Assembly: GCF_036417845.1 (NCBI RefSeq)
Contig: NC_089981.1
Location: forward strand, 19,798,001-19,862,000
From: Apteryx mantelli
Taxonomy: Eukaryota; Chordata; Aves; Apterygiformes; Apterygidae
DNA: 64,000 bases
Direction: 5' to 3'
In this document: positions 12,230-24,898 of the stretch, in pieces
Numbering within the stretch: the stretch's first letter is position 1
Layout: every line of letters begins with the position of its first letter
Position numbers and translations under genes: made by a program
The notes under the pieces: generated by a model
What the model was told of the DNA's origin: nothing
Database searches by the model: none
Seen by the model: the letters and a program-made list of their open reading frames with translations, nothing else

Positions 12230-12723
12230 CCCTTCAAATGCCCTTTCAGAATACTAAGGCATGCCTTAAGCTGTCATTTTCACAGGCTTTAGAAAGGATT
12301 TTCCAATGGGTAACAGAATGCCTACATGTTCCTCCAATGCAGGGCATGATACAATGCTTGCCTTACACTTCCACTAACCTCTTCATTGCAAAGCTCTCCC
12401 CTTACCTGAGGAAGTGCTTGCTAAAATAAATTGGAGTCAGGCACTTCTGCAGGGCAATTCATCCCCTCCAAAGAAAGGTCTTAGCCATTTGGGGTAAATC
12501 ATCACCTGTAGCTGCTCACTTCCTGCTTTTAAAGGGAAAGCAGAGACCTGTGTAGAGCTAAACTTACAAAGGTTGGATGCCCAAGAGTCAGTGAAGATTC
12601 CTCACAGGACAGAGATCTGCACATAGGGCAAAGAAGGAGTGATCTAGGATATCACTGAGTGCATATAACCATTGAAACAAGAGTGCTGCTGAAGAATACC
12701 TAGTGAGAACGGGTGGCCTTCAT
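11037..12723. other. 5' region of OR gene and spacer, unit A
   Basis: Contains the splice acceptor of the OR coding exon (11055/11054) and presumably a distant 5' untranslated exon and promoter of the minus-strand OR, which I cannot place. A TAG trinucleotide run lies at 12198-12229. No further coding sequence was recognised. Equivalents are 24899-26585 in unit B and 55786-57261 in unit D. Confidence 0.5.
12198..12229. repeat. (TAG)n microsatellite, unit A
   Basis: About ten TAG units. Unit B has the same length. Confidence 0.95.
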
Positions 12724-13262
12724 CACAGAATCACAGACTGGTGGAGCTTGGAGGGGACCTTTGGAGATCATCTAGTCCAACGCCCCTTTTCAAGCAGGGT
12801 CACCTAGGTCATGTTGCACAGGATCGCGTCCAGGCGGCTTTTGAATATCTCCAGAGAAGGAGACTCCACAACCTCTCTGGGCAACCTGTTCCAGTGCTCT
12901 GTCACCCTCACAGTGAAGAAGTTTTTTCTCACGGTCAGATGGAACTTCCTGTGTTTCAGTTTGTGCCTGTTGCCTCTTGTCCTGTCGCTGGGCACCGCTG
13001 AAAACAGTCTGGCCCATCGTCTTGACACCCTCCCTTAAGATATCTGTATACCTTGATAAGATCCCCTCTCAGTCTTCTCTTCTCCAGGCTGAGCAGGCCC
13101 AGCTCTCGCAGCCTTTTCTCTTAAGAGAGAAGCTCCAGTCCCCCCCTAATGATCTTCATAGCCCTTTGCTGGACTCTCTCTGATACTTCCATGTCTCTCT
13201 TCTACTAAGGAGCCCAGAAATGGACACAGTACTCCAGAAGTTATACCACGTGAGCCTCAAGT
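12724..13262 (-). mobile_element. CR1 LINE 3' fragment 2, unit A
   Basis: Reverse complement of a CR1 tail. The left end reads cacagaatcacagactggtg, the inverse of the element's 3' terminus. The minus strand encodes [20 protein letters not shown] and [20 protein letters not shown], the CR1 ORF2 C-terminus. It is a younger-looking subfamily than the CR1 at the unit start and is 5'-truncated. Confidence 0.92.
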
Positions 13263-14415
13263 GAAGGTCCTGAAAAAGATAAGGACAACTTAATTTGTGG
13301 GGGGGAGGAAACAGGAGGATGGAGCAGTCATGAGTGACAGAAAGCTACATTCTCTTTTGCACCTTCCTGCTGGGGTCCAGGATTGTCTGCACTGCCTACA
13401 GGAGCGCTGGTCATGGCCAGCTACCTGCAGCAGAGCTGCCGGCAAAGCCCCGTTTCACCATGCATCCCGGGGCTCTGGAGCCCAGCCAACTTTCCCCTGG
13501 GTGTCAGCAACATCCTGAGGAGGCCAAGGCAGAAGCTCTTCCTGGGCAGATGTGCTCATTCCTTGCCTGACACAGCTACCTGCCCAAGCAAGTGGGGAGT
13601 ACGGGCTCAAACTTTCTTTCTAGCAAGTTCCTCTGGCGTTCCTCCCAAGCCCATCTGGACTTGTTTCCATAATGCAGGAACAATACAGATGAGAGGTGAG
13701 CTTGGACCTGACAACAGCCTGGGACACACTCTTGAAACACCACCAGGACCTAGCAGAGCTGTGTCCAAGTGTGCCCTGGATGTCGGTGTGCTCTCTGCTT
13801 CCCGGTGCTTTGTCCCCTGGACTCCGCGTAGGACTGGTGGGGAAGATGCTCTTCTACAGACGTGTCATCCCATGGTCAAAACTAAGTGTAACCAACCCAG
13901 GGATGGTTGTGTGTTTGGGTGAGGCAAGGGGGACCTGTGAGGTTTGGGGTATCCTGTCTCATCAGTCCCCCAAATCCCATCTTGCACATTACAGTAGGCG
14001 TGCTTGTTCTCTCATTCATTTGTGCATCTCTTCTCCTGCAGCTCCTGGTGGGATGCAGTGAAGTACACCTGAGGAGTATGTTTGCATACTATGCCTTTTG
14101 TCAGTACATACTCTGTTTTTGAGATCCCCATGATTAAGGGAATGGTGTTCAGAGACAGGCATTGACACCTGAACAGGCATTTCCAACAATTATGATCCAA
14201 AATCGCCCCACCCGCAGGACCTCATCCTGTTAACATACATTAGTCTTCCACAGTTTTCAGCCAAACCTGAAATCTCCAACTGTCGTGCCTCTTACTTGGA
14301 TACAGACAAACTGTAATGATTCAGACAAACTTTCAAAAGTGAATAATAATGGTGAGGTATTGGCCAGCGTTCGTTTTGAAAGTGTGCCACAGGCAAGACA
14401 AGCTGACAAAAAAAA
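13263..14415. other. Unit end, no gene recognised (A)
   Basis: Frames such as the one starting MSALPTGALVMASYLQQ at 13383 have no recognised family and are not conserved in length among the copies. Equivalents are 27125-28235 in unit B and 57681-59064 in unit D. Unit B lacks an internal stretch of about 290 bases and unit A lacks the last 250 or so. Confidence 0.5.
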
Positions 14416-15828
14416 TTTTCCTACCTTACATTGGCGCTCCTGCAGTTCTTCACAGTTCTCCTCCGTCCCAGTGAAACTACAGGCAGGTAGGATCATCAGC
14501 CAGGTGCTGACGGAGGATTTTCTCCAGGCACAAAGTTATCCAATTCTTCTCAGAGACATATGAGGACAGTCAACACGTCGCCATCCAGCATCTCTTTGTC
14601 TCGGAAATTCACTCACGTTTGCTCCGTTCAGTGGTCTCCCCGAGCTATTGGCAGACCCCCACTCAGTGAGGACTGAGCGGAAGTCCAAATATAGGCTCTG
14701 TCGGTCTCTGTGAAAACAGAATGATGTCCCACTCATCCCATACTCATGGGATAAGTTATCAGAGGTTCTCCAGGGCACCTGGTAAACAGAGCGAGCTTCC
14801 CCTGAGGACCTGGGCTTGCATCATGCAGAGATTTCTCTCTGCAGGTTATGTTTTGGCAAATCCCCCAAACATATCAGAAATAATGCCTGCAGAGGATAAG
14901 TCATTATACTGATGCACTTAACTTTGCAGGGAAGAACTAGACACGAGACAATGCATTTCTGTGGAAGGATGTAAATCAGAAGAACAACTTCTTCCTGTGT
15001 TTCTGGAGAAACACATCCAAGTAACTTCTTACTGCTGGCTCAATTGAAGGAAATCTGTTCGTCTCTGTCATGGCCAGTCACATTAAATTTACTTTTATTT
15101 GTGTAATATTTTTCCTTGAATTGAACGTGCACCTGTTAAAGAAAAAGCATAGCAAAATACAGAAATCAATCTGCTACCATTCTCCCTTCTCCAGTTTGAA
15201 GACAACTTGCAGTTTCATATTGCCCTTTCTCATACGATTGTGTGGAGGGTTTTTCCTCGGGTGGGGTGCCATATCAGCTTCTTTACTTAGTCTTTTCAAG
15301 GACTCAGGCTAGCTTTGGACACCTCTGCAGGACATATCACTCATCAGAAGCACCTGTTTCTCACTGTACAGGATTAAGGACACCTGGACAACAAAGCCAG
15401 ACCTACAGAAACAACTTTTCAACACCTGCAGTTAGGCAGGTGAATCCCAACCAGGACACTCTTTTACCAAGTCTCTGAGTTCACACTCAGTGAGTTTACA
15501 TTTCTTATTACTAAGTCTTTCTTTCTGGGATTTACCTCCAACTCTGGAGGTAACACCTACCTCTGGGCTAGTTTACCTGAGGTTCCCTCTGCTCACAAGA
15601 AAAGGTGTCCAACCTAAAACATGCCATGTGCCACCATTAAGACATGTTCAGGAGCTGCTCTGCTGCACTCATGCCACTAGAGAGCAGTGGTGGTATTTTA
15701 AGGATGCTTGGAAAAACCCAGGATGTCTCATTCAACATGTTGCCTAGTTTAGCATTACTGTCTCCACATCACACACTATCCATGGAGCCTGCACAAAGGT
15801 CCTGGCTCTTCAGCCCCTTCGTAGGTGA
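14416..15828. other. Unit start before the first CR1 (B)
   Basis: No gene recognised. Equivalent stretches are 1-1450, 28236-30370 and 59065-60514. Small frames are shared by all copies but have no family resemblance or start context. Confidence 0.5.
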
Positions 15829-16650
15829 TCACTGAATCAGACTAATCACGGACTCGGGTGGGAAGGGACCTCAGGAGGCCTCTAGTCCAACCTCCTCCTT
15901 AATGCAGGTTCAACACTGAATTCATATCACATTGCGCAGGGCCTTCTCCAGTCAAGGCTTGAAAAATCTCCAAGGATGGAGGCTGCACAGCCTTGCTGGA
16001 CCCTCTTCCAGTGCCCGACTGTCCTCTTGGGGGGAAAAACGGTCTTCTATCCAGTCAAACCTCCCCATTTCGGTTTATGACCACTGTCCCTCATCTCTCT
16101 GCTGTGTGCCTCAGCAGAGTCTGGCTTTGGCTTCTTGATAACCTGCATGTAGGCACTGTGAGGCTGCTCTTAGGTCCTCCCAAGGCCTTCTGGTCTCCAG
16201 GCTAGTGTAAGTACTTTTCCCTCAGCTTCTTCTCACAAGTGGGGTGTCTCAGACCCCGACTGTCTTGGTGGTCCCTGCTAGACTTGCTCAGGTTTGTTGA
16301 CACCGTTCTTGCTGTGGGAGGCCAAACCTGGAGGGGGTACCCAAACATGGCCTAAGAAGTGCCAAGTAAAGGGGGATAAGCACAGCCCTCCACATCCTGG
16401 CTGTGCTCCTGTGCACGTGGCCCAGGATGCTCTAGGCTCCACTCGCTGCCAGGGCACACTGCTGGCTCAGACTTGCCTGCCAGGACTGCAGGTCTCCCAG
16501 CAGAGATGCTCCCCAGCACACACCAGTCTGTCACAGGCACAGCACTTATCATTTGTCCCTGCTGAAGTTCATGAGGTTCCCGGTGGCCCATTCCCCCAGC
16601 CTGCCCAGGTCCCTCTGCACAGCCACCCTGCCCACAAGCATATCAACAAG
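15829..16650 (-). mobile_element. CR1 LINE 3' fragment, unit B
   Basis: Orthologous to the CR1 at the left of unit A and carried along by the duplication. About 125 bases are missing at its right (element 5') end relative to A. Confidence 0.85.
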
Positions 16651-18995
16651 ACAAAGCTTTGGGGAGCAGCGAGGGCCAGCTGGGACCTCAGCACAGGCAG
16701 GACCCTCCCCATGGGGACACAGACCCACAGGCACAGAGCCAGCAGGCAGAGCCTGGGGCTGGCAACAGGCTCCCTTGACAGCCCCAGGCACGGCAAGCAA
16801 GGAGCCAGGTCTGGGGCCCATCCAGAGGCGACCTATGGTGCAGGTCTGAGGTCCACCCAGGAGGCAGAGACCAGGCTGGAGACAAGCACACCTACAGCAT
16901 AGCTCAGGAAGAGGCTGAAGGCCCTGGGCTGAGCTTAAACAGGGCTCCTGGGCCATGGGCAGGGTGGTGTGAGTGGGGCTCCAGGTGAGGCTCCTCAGGG
17001 CTATTATGCCCCCTTGCTGCCCTCAGGGCACTAAAATGCACAATGAATGCCATCCCAGGAGGGATAGAGAAGGCATTAAACAGGAACATTTTGACCAGTT
17101 CAGAAAGCAATGTTTTTTGTCGGACGTGGAAGTATACCATCTTGGCACATACACTTGGACCTTTTCATCTGCATTATGAAAAGGCACCTTTCATTTAAAG
17201 ATTGATCTTTATTTTAAATGGCTTAAGTAAATTGCAAATAAATAATCTTCATGCTGCGTCCAATAGAAATGCACTTTTCAGTCTTTCTTCTGTATTCCAC
17301 ACACACACACACACATATATACATATAAACAGAGCCAAATGTATATGTGTACAGATGGAAAGAAACCAAGTCTCTAGCATTCTTCCCACCACCCTGAGGA
17401 TAACCTAAGGCAGAACAGACCTTGCAATCAAAACTGAGGTCGCTGGGACACTTGCAAAGCAGAGGTATTGGTCCAGCATCACAGAGTCCACCATTCCCCA
17501 GCAATGTGCTCCTCTATCACACAGAAGTGAAAACAAGGCGATAATCATGTCCCCGAGCACAGTAAGCTTAACTGAAAGGACCATCCTTTCAAAACACACA
17601 GGAACCTTTTTGTTTTTGTTTTTTTTAAAGCAATGCATAGTGCCAGGATAACTCTCTTCTCCCAGGGAGAGGATTTGGGACAAAAGAGGTTCCTCGTGGT
17701 CAGAGGACAGTGGGGCAAGCAGACCAAAAGGACTTTGGGTTTCCATGAGAAATTGCGCCAGTGAAAAGCTGAAGATCAGGGTAGCTCTGCAGCTGCTTGG
17801 CCCAGCATGTGTTTGGTGGGGTGCCTCACCCTGCGCAACAGGCAGGGTAAGGCAACACTGAAGCTGCCCACTCAAAGGAAGAGAAGGCAGAAATTCTACT
17901 CCTACTCTTGATTTCTTATTCCAAATGGCAAGGAGGGCTTCATCGCCTGTAACAGGGAAGCTCCCAACTGGTGATCAGCCTGTGACTGTGCAGCGATGTT
18001 GCTGGGGCAGCTGGCTGAGCCCTCAAGCCGCAGGAGAGCATCTGCCAGGCTGCACTGGTCCTAGGTCAGGGCATGGCTTGGGTGATCTCTCAAGGTCTCC
18101 ACTAGCACAGATTTTCTAAACTGTAAGTTGAGACCGATTGCGAACTCACAAGGAACAACATGAATAACCGCGAGCCTTGAGTTGGGACTGCCATCTTCCC
18201 CGCTCTCGCCTGGAAAGAGCACAGTGATGGACACCAAAGGCTCCAGTCCTGAAAGCTTTTCTCTGTAGGAGTGCAAAGATACCGATGTGGAACAAGCAAA
18301 CTAGGTGGCTGGGGGAGTCGAGCCGCGCTGGGTGAGGGAGGGCTTGAACACACCTTTAGTGCCCATCACAGCAGTCTTGCAGGGCAAACGCCTTCTACCA
18401 GCCTGTGTCTCCACTCCAGGTAGATTTCACACAGTCCACAGATCCCTCAGGCTCTCCAGAGACCTTGGAAAGGCTTCCTCTTTCCCTGGAGCTTCAGGTC
18501 TGCTTCCCTGCCACCCCCCAGTCAGCTCCCCCTGAGCCAGCCGTCTCCCCAAAAGCATGCTCAGTCCCTCCCAGAGCCAGCAGCCCCCCTTCCTTCCTCC
18601 AGAGCCTCTCCCCGGGCAGGCGGGCACCTCTCTCCCCAATATATGACCTTTTTCTAAACATCATTTATCATATCTGGACACCATCTGACAAGGAGACATT
18701 TTGACCACCCAGCACAGCATAGCTGATTTGAACTCTGCAGTAAGAAAGGAAGTGGCAAGCAACTAATGCCTGAACGGAGCTGGATTAGCTCCTGAAAAGA
18801 AGGATTTGCTAGAGCTGCCCACAAGGACTAAAGGTGATTCAGAAGTCTTTCCAGTCCTACATCACATTTCTACAGAAAAGCGATTGCCAGCCCCATGAGA
18901 TTATCTCCTAGGACTACCAGGGCATGGCTACCGAGCTATCTAACACTAGCCCCTCTCCTGGCTTTTTCTTTCTTCACTCAGGCTGGGAAGAAAGG
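16651..18995. other. No gene recognised (unit B)
   Basis: Counterpart of 2346-4716. Contains the dispersed repeat and a short CA/TA microsatellite. Confidence 0.5.
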
Positions 18996-19615
18996 ATGGT
19001 AGAAAACTGCACAGAAGCAATAGAGTTCATTCTTGAGGGGTTTTCAGACTGCCTGGAACTGCAGATTCCCCTTCTCTTGGTTTTCCTGGTGAGCTACGTC
19101 ATCACATTAGTGGGGAATCTCGGGATGATCTTTCTAATTGGGGTTGACCCTCAACTTCACACCCCCACGTACTTCTTCCTCAGTCACCTGTCCCTTGTAG
19201 ACCTCTGCTGCTCCTCCGTGGTCACCCCCCAGGTGCTGGCCAATTTCTTTGCTCAGCAGAAAGCCATTTCACTTCTGCAGTGAGCCACACACATGTGGTT
19301 CTTCAGCCTCTTTGTGCCTACCAAGTGTCACCTCCTGGCAGCGATGGCCTAGGACCGCTACGTGGCCATTTCCAAACCTCTGCTCTACGCTGTCATTATG
19401 TACCCAAAATCTGTGCCCGGCTGATAGCTGGCCCTTACACGGTGGGGATCGTGAATGCCGTGACACATAGCAGCCTTGCTTCCAGCTACGCTTCTGCAAG
19501 CCCAGTGTGATCAATCACTTCTTCTGCGATATCCCCGCAGTGATCCCCTGCTCCTCCTCACACACACGCACCAACAAGCTGGTGCTTTTCACCCTGTCCT
19601 TCGTACTTATGTGCT
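18996..19615 (+). pseudogene. Olfactory receptor pseudogene, unit B
   Basis: Duplicate of the unit A pseudogene, with the same upstream acceptor, [11 protein letters not shown] start and 95-residue open stretch. It shares the TGA after ISLLQ and the TAG in the MAYDRY box, so both stops predate the A/B duplication. It lacks the 11-base duplication and keeps DRYVAISKPLLYAVIM in one frame. A later frame change separates that from KICARLIAGPYTVGIV, and similarity ends after helix 5. It has GNLGM in helix 1, the usual OR form, where A has GNLRM. Confidence 0.9.
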
Positions 19616-22600
19616 GGCCTTTGTACTGGAGAAACCCACATGTCCCACAGACTCCCCCGGAAGAGTCGAAGCCCCTAGGATAGATGAGGCCTTTAGCAGC
19701 TATGTACAAAGACAAATGCAAAATTATTTCATACACAGTAAGGCAGAAAAGGGGGAGCACAGCCAGAGCTAGACACGAGCCTCTCCTTGACCAACCCAGG
19801 CTCCCACAATACCTAAAGGACTTCTCAAGTTTTTATTTGATTTTCTATGGAGGGAAAAACAGGCAAAGATGAAACATCTGATTAGTGAATGCCAACAAAT
19901 GCATATGAAATGTATGTGTAGTGAGAACCAGAGATGTCTTATTCTTTAAGGAGACCAAATGAGAGGCCTTGTCCACCAGCAGGCAGAGGGAAGAGTTGAA
20001 GCTTGACTCACTGGAAGCCCCTCGGCTGGCCTGAACTCCAAGCTCTCATCACCTAGGCTACGCTAGGCTAGGTTAAATCTATTTCTGCCACAAATGACAC
20101 TGTTCTGCTTCCCAAAACAAGAAGCTCACTCTGGGGGCCAGCCAGCCAGCCTTCCAGGAGTCATCAGCTTAACAAGCCCTTCTGGGCATTAGGAAGAAAG
20201 TCCCTAATGACCCTGAAACCTTCTTGGAGAGCTCACACTCACCTTACCTCATTCTTCCTAACAAGCCACTGCGGGACAACCTCAGAGAGACTATCAAGAA
20301 GGAAACTTTCTTCTTTGTTAATGGCAACGAGCACTTCTAAAGCTGTTTGGTTTGTCACAACTACCTCGGCCCTGAAGCCTGTGGTTAGGGAGCTTACGGG
20401 TCAGTACGTTGGCCTATGCCTCCCCAGTCCTCCACTCCATTGGTACGGAGGTTGCACCAGAGGTCCAAGTCCATGCAGCTTGCCAGCAGCAGCTGAGAAG
20501 GCAGCTTCCCCTGGCCACCAAGGGTTGGCAGAAGTCACTTAGCACCTTGCAGCAGGAGCTTGGGGCCTCACAGGGGCTGCAGCATGGAGAGCTAGAAAAC
20601 TCAGCATGAAGGAGACCCCCAACACACTAGAAGCAAGCATCAGGGGCCAGTAATAGGGCCCATCAGCAGCCCTAGGCACCACAAGTGAAGAAGCAGGTCC
20701 GGAGTCCATCCAGGGCCTCCCATCAGGAGCAAAAGGAGACCAGGCAGGTCCAGAGACCAGCCACAATGTATGTTCCAAGGGTCCATCTAGGAGGGAAGCT
20801 ACCTGCAGTGCAGGTCTGAGGTCCATCCAAGAGACAGGGGAGGAGCCAGTCGCGCCTACAATACATCTCAGAGAAGGGCTGAAACCCCTGGCCTGAGCTT
20901 AAAGGAGCTGCTAGTCCTAGTGAATTCAGCTATTCATGCAGGCCCACATCTTGGCAGGCTTCAGGGAGTCGCTAACCTCCCACCTCAGACTCAAAGGGGA
21001 CATTAGCACCTGGTTTCTCTTAGAGAACTTCATGGCATTGCAGCGTCTGCCTGAGTCAGCAGAGATTATGTAGTCCCTTCAAGTTGGGTCATCAGGCCCT
21101 ACCCATCAGATGGCAAGGTAGCGTGTGTCCAGCTGAGCCACACGCTTGGTGCACGGGCAGTGCTACCAGGGGCAGGCGATGTTGACCTGTCCGCGAGGCA
21201 GGGGCTGCCAGCGATGCCTCTGTCGGCCTCGGCAAGGATGCAGGTGAGCCCTCAAGCTCTGCCGGGGTAATGGGGACCAGTTCCCCCAGCAGCTGCATGG
21301 GGAGGGCCCGCCAGCATTCAGGACACCCAGGTTGGCACCTGAGTCCAGAGTGATGCCTGCACCACCACAGCCAAGGGACGGAGAAGGAAAAGGGAAGTGG
21401 TGTGAGCCTTGCAGGGGGACAAACAACCATCCCCTCAGTTTCTCTGCTTGACAATTTTAAAAAGCCTTGATTTCCTTGGTGGTGATTGAGGTCAGCACAT
21501 GATTTCCAGCTCTGTGTTCTGTAGCAGGGGTGTATGGCGCATGCTCCAGGACCACTCCGCAATGTGATCCAGAGCTAACCAGCGTGGGCATGGGCAGAGT
21601 CATGAAACACAGAGCACAAGGCAGCGACCTGCACCCCAAGGGGCTCTCAAAGAAGCCACGCACAAGAAGGTGCTGGGCAGGAAGATGGCAAGTGAAAGTC
21701 AGCATACCTATAAAGAAAGCAGTGCGCAGGAGGAAATAAAGAACGTCATTAACTTCAGCTCAGAACCCCTTTTTTTGTACTCGGCCACGGTTTCATATCC
21801 CGTGCTGAGCGCAGGAAATGGAAAAAGTGCCTCTGACCCTCAGTATAATCTAGAGAAGAAAACTTACTTTAAGGGAAGACTCAGAATATGAATTTGAACA
21901 ACTCATTTAACATGTTCTTTATACATACAGAAGAGTATAGTCAGTCCAAGGATATGAAGTTATACCTTTAATATCCTAGGAGGGTAGTGGTGGTCAACAA
22001 ATCAGGTAGCACAACACTTCATGATTCAGCCTCAAACTATTCAGATATAGAAATGTAACATAAGCTTGTTCATCATTCATTGAAGTTTACATTTTATCAC
22101 AGCTTTTAAATAGTCTTCATTGAACACTGTACATTCAAACTCCCGTTCACTCAGCATAGGCATTCTGGAAACATGGTGAGGCTGCGTGACAAAAATGGAA
22201 AATAGAAACAAATAGTTTTGGCTAACAGAAAAAGGAGATGGTCCGAAGCAGCTGAAAAAGCTTTGAGGGGAATTTCAACGTTCCTATACTTTAAGAGGGC
22301 CTGTGAGAAGACATTTCACTCATAAAGCCTGTGTTCCTGGAGGACTCTCTTTTATTTTTTCCTGCTCTTATAATCTCCTCGAATTCATTTCACCATTTTC
22401 TTCTCTTACTGCCCCTCTATCCTTTGGATTGACTATGTTACGCACTGTTCTCTGCTGTTGCCACACATGTGCGTACCTGCCAGCATGTGATGCCCTCTCC
22501 TCTCCCATCGGTGTTGTGACCTCCTGGTGCTATACTAGAAACACTATCATTGCAGATTACTGGGGAAGTGGTCAGTGTAGGTGTTCACTAGCATGGTCAA

Positions 22601-22666
22601 GGGGAATAAAAATCTTCCTGGGTCACTAGGATAATGAGTCTCTTCCTTTCAGCTCTGTCATTAAGA

Positions 22667-23659
22667 GCAGCACAAAGTCCAGCCGGAGGCCAGTCACTAG
22701 TGGTGTTCCCTGGGGTAGACACTGGGGCCAATACTGTTTGACGACTTCATTAGTGACCTGGATGATGGGACCAAAGTCACTCTCAGCAAATCTGCAGATG
22801 GTGCAAAAGTGGGAGGAGTGGCTGATACAGCACACGGTTGTGTCGTTATTCAGAGGGGTCTTGACAGGCTGGAGAAAGGAGCAGAGAGGAAGCTCATGAA
22901 GCTCAACAGAGGGAAGTTCACAGTCCTGCCTCTGGGGAGGAATAACCCCATGCACCAGGACACGCTGGGGGCTGACCTGCTGGAGAGCAGCTCTGCAGAG
23001 AAGGACCTGGGAGTCCTGGTGGACAACAAGTTGAGCATGAACCAGCAATGTGCTCTTGTGGCAAAGGCGGCCACCAGCCTCCCGGGCTGCATGAGGCAGA
23101 GCGTTGCCAGCAGGTCGAGGCAGGTGATCCTTCCCCTCCACTCAGCCCTGGTGAGGCCACACGTGGAGTGCTGTGTCCAGGCCTGGGCTCCCCAGTACAA
23201 GAGAGACATGGAGCTCCTAGAACGAGTCCAGCAAAGGGCTGTGAAGGTGATTAAGGGACTGGAGCATCTTTGCTGTGAGGAGAGGCTGAGAGAGCTGGGA
23301 CTGTTCAGCTTTGAGAAGAGAAAGCTCAAGGCGGATCTTATCAATGTATAGAAATACCTGATGCAGGGGGAGGTAGGGAAGATGGAGCCAGACTCTTCTC
23401 GGTGGTGCGCAGTGAAAAGACAAAATGAAATACAGGCAATGCTATTTAAACATAACAAAAAGGTTTTGATGGTGAGGGTGGTCACACACTGGAACAGGGT
23501 GCCCAGAGAGGTTGTGGAGTCTGCATCCTTGCAGCTATTCAAAGCCCGACTGCACACAGTCCTGAGCAACCCACTGTAGCTGATCCTGCTCTAAGCAGAG
23601 GGCTTGGACTAGACAGCTGCAGAGGTCCCTTCCAACCTTAACCCTTCTGTGATTTTGTG
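22667..23659 (+). mobile_element. CR1 LINE, 3' end with reverse transcriptase remnant, unit B
   Basis: Duplicate of the plus-oriented CR1 of unit A, with no difference seen by eye across the element. It lies within the tract of near-perfect A/B identity. Confidence 0.93.
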
Positions 23660-23962
23660 TGCAGATCCACAGCATCACCATCTCCAGCTCATAAACTCAC
23701 TTTTTGCCGTTTTGCACAGTGGCAATATATCTATGAGAGTGTGGGGGACAGACTAACTGGACGAGAAGCTTGTTCTTCAGACAAGAAAGATGTAGCTGTG
23801 TCAGTGGGCACAATCAGTCTGAGAGCTGGCTAATTAATTCTCCAGTCCTAATCTATGAGGTTTCAAACAGTTTTGGAAGCAGCAGATCTCAGAAACATGC
23901 ATGAAACATTCTCTTTCCAAAGAAGAAAAACTAAGGAAAACCATATAAAATGAGAATGCCTT

Positions 23963-24898
23963 TCAGAAGTACACTTTCCTCCTGATAATATTGATTGTGG
24001 CATGCTTCACCTCCTTGTTCCTCAAACTGTAAATCAAGGGATTCAGCATGGGGATTATAATGCTATAAAAGATGGATGAAATTTTCTTGCTCTCCATTGA
24101 GTTCATTGAACTGGGTTGCATGTAATTGAAAGCAGCAGATACGTAGAAGATGGTGATGGCTGCTAGGTGGGAGGCACAGGTGGAACAGGCTTTGCGCCTG
24201 CCTTCAGCAGAGTTCATCCTCATGATGGTCACCGCAATGCGGGCATAGGAGGCGATGATGAGCAGGATGGTGGTGGTCATGTTGAAGCCCACAAACACAA
24301 ACATCACAACCTCGTTGAGCCATGTGTCAGTGGAGGAGAGAACAAGCAATGGGGGCCCATCACAGTAGAAGTTATTGATGACGTGAGGGCCACAGAAGGA
24401 GAGCTGGAGCAAGCCACTCGTGTGTATGATGGCATTCAGCAGCCCTGCAAGGTAGGACCCGGCAACCAGGCACGTGCAGAGTCCAGGAGACATGACGACC
24501 CCGTAGAGCAGGGGGCTGCAGATGGCCACGTAGCGGTCATACGCCATGGCAGCCAGAAGGTAGATCTCAGCCGTGGCAAAAACACCATAGAAGTTTAACT
24601 GCATGAGGCAGCCAGCAAAAGAAATGGCTCTGTGTTTTTCTGAAAGGTCCAACAGCATTTTGGGGCTGATAGTGCAGGAATAGCAAATGTCTAAGAAGGA
24701 CAAGTTACTGAGGAAAAAGTACATGGGGGTGTGGAGCTGGGGGCTGACCCTGACCAGCACGATGATGCCGAGGTTTCCCACTAGGGTCAGCATGTAGGTG
24801 CCCAGGAAGAGGGCGAAGAGGACGGGCTTCAGGTGTGGGTGATCTGTGAGTCCTGCGAGGGTGAAGTGGGTCACCCTGGTGCAGTTCTCATCCACCAT
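23963..24898 (-). CDS. Olfactory receptor (class II), unit B, intact
   Basis: Same 311-residue receptor as in unit A, with a single protein difference seen (Ala2 to Val; MVDENCT). The upstream leader has acquired an in-frame stop between the splice acceptor region and any earlier ATG. This shows that the start used here is the true one and that the longer frame in A and D is untranslated leader or intron. The acceptor ctgcag and its pyrimidine tract remain. All OR signature motifs are present, so both copies may be functional and nearly indistinguishable at the transcript level. Confidence 0.95.
   Translation of the reverse strand: MVDENCTRVTHFTLAGLTDHPHLKPVLFALFLGTYMLTLVGNLGIIVLVRVSPQLHTPMYFFLSNLSFLDICYSCTISPKMLLDLSEKHRAISFAGCLMQLNFYGVFATAEIYLLAAMAYDRYVAICSPLLYGVVMSPGLCTCLVAGSYLAGLLNAIIHTSGLLQLSFCGPHVINNFYCDGPPLLVLSSTDTWLNEVVMFVFVGFNMTTTILLIIASYARIAVTIMRMNSAEGRRKACSTCASHLAAITIFYVSAAFNYMQPSSMNSMESKKISSIFYSIIIPMLNPLIYSLRNKEVKHATINIIRRKVYF

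Larger units (their letters stand above)
1..14415. repeat. Segmental duplication unit A (left end outside window)
   Basis: This is the first of two full tandem copies of a unit of about 14 kb. Its parts recur in the same order and orientation in unit B, shifted by 14279-14385 bases on the left and by exactly 13862 bases from about 7333 to 13413. Unit A has a stretch of about 400 bases (around 6640-7060) that B lacks. Near 14400 it lacks about 250 bases that are present at the ends of units B and D. Positions 1-4936 recur at 59065-64000. Confidence 0.95.

Noticed and set aside
13383-13922. 179-residue plus-strand frame at the unit end
   Set aside because: Its length changes among copies A, B and D and no domain was recognised.
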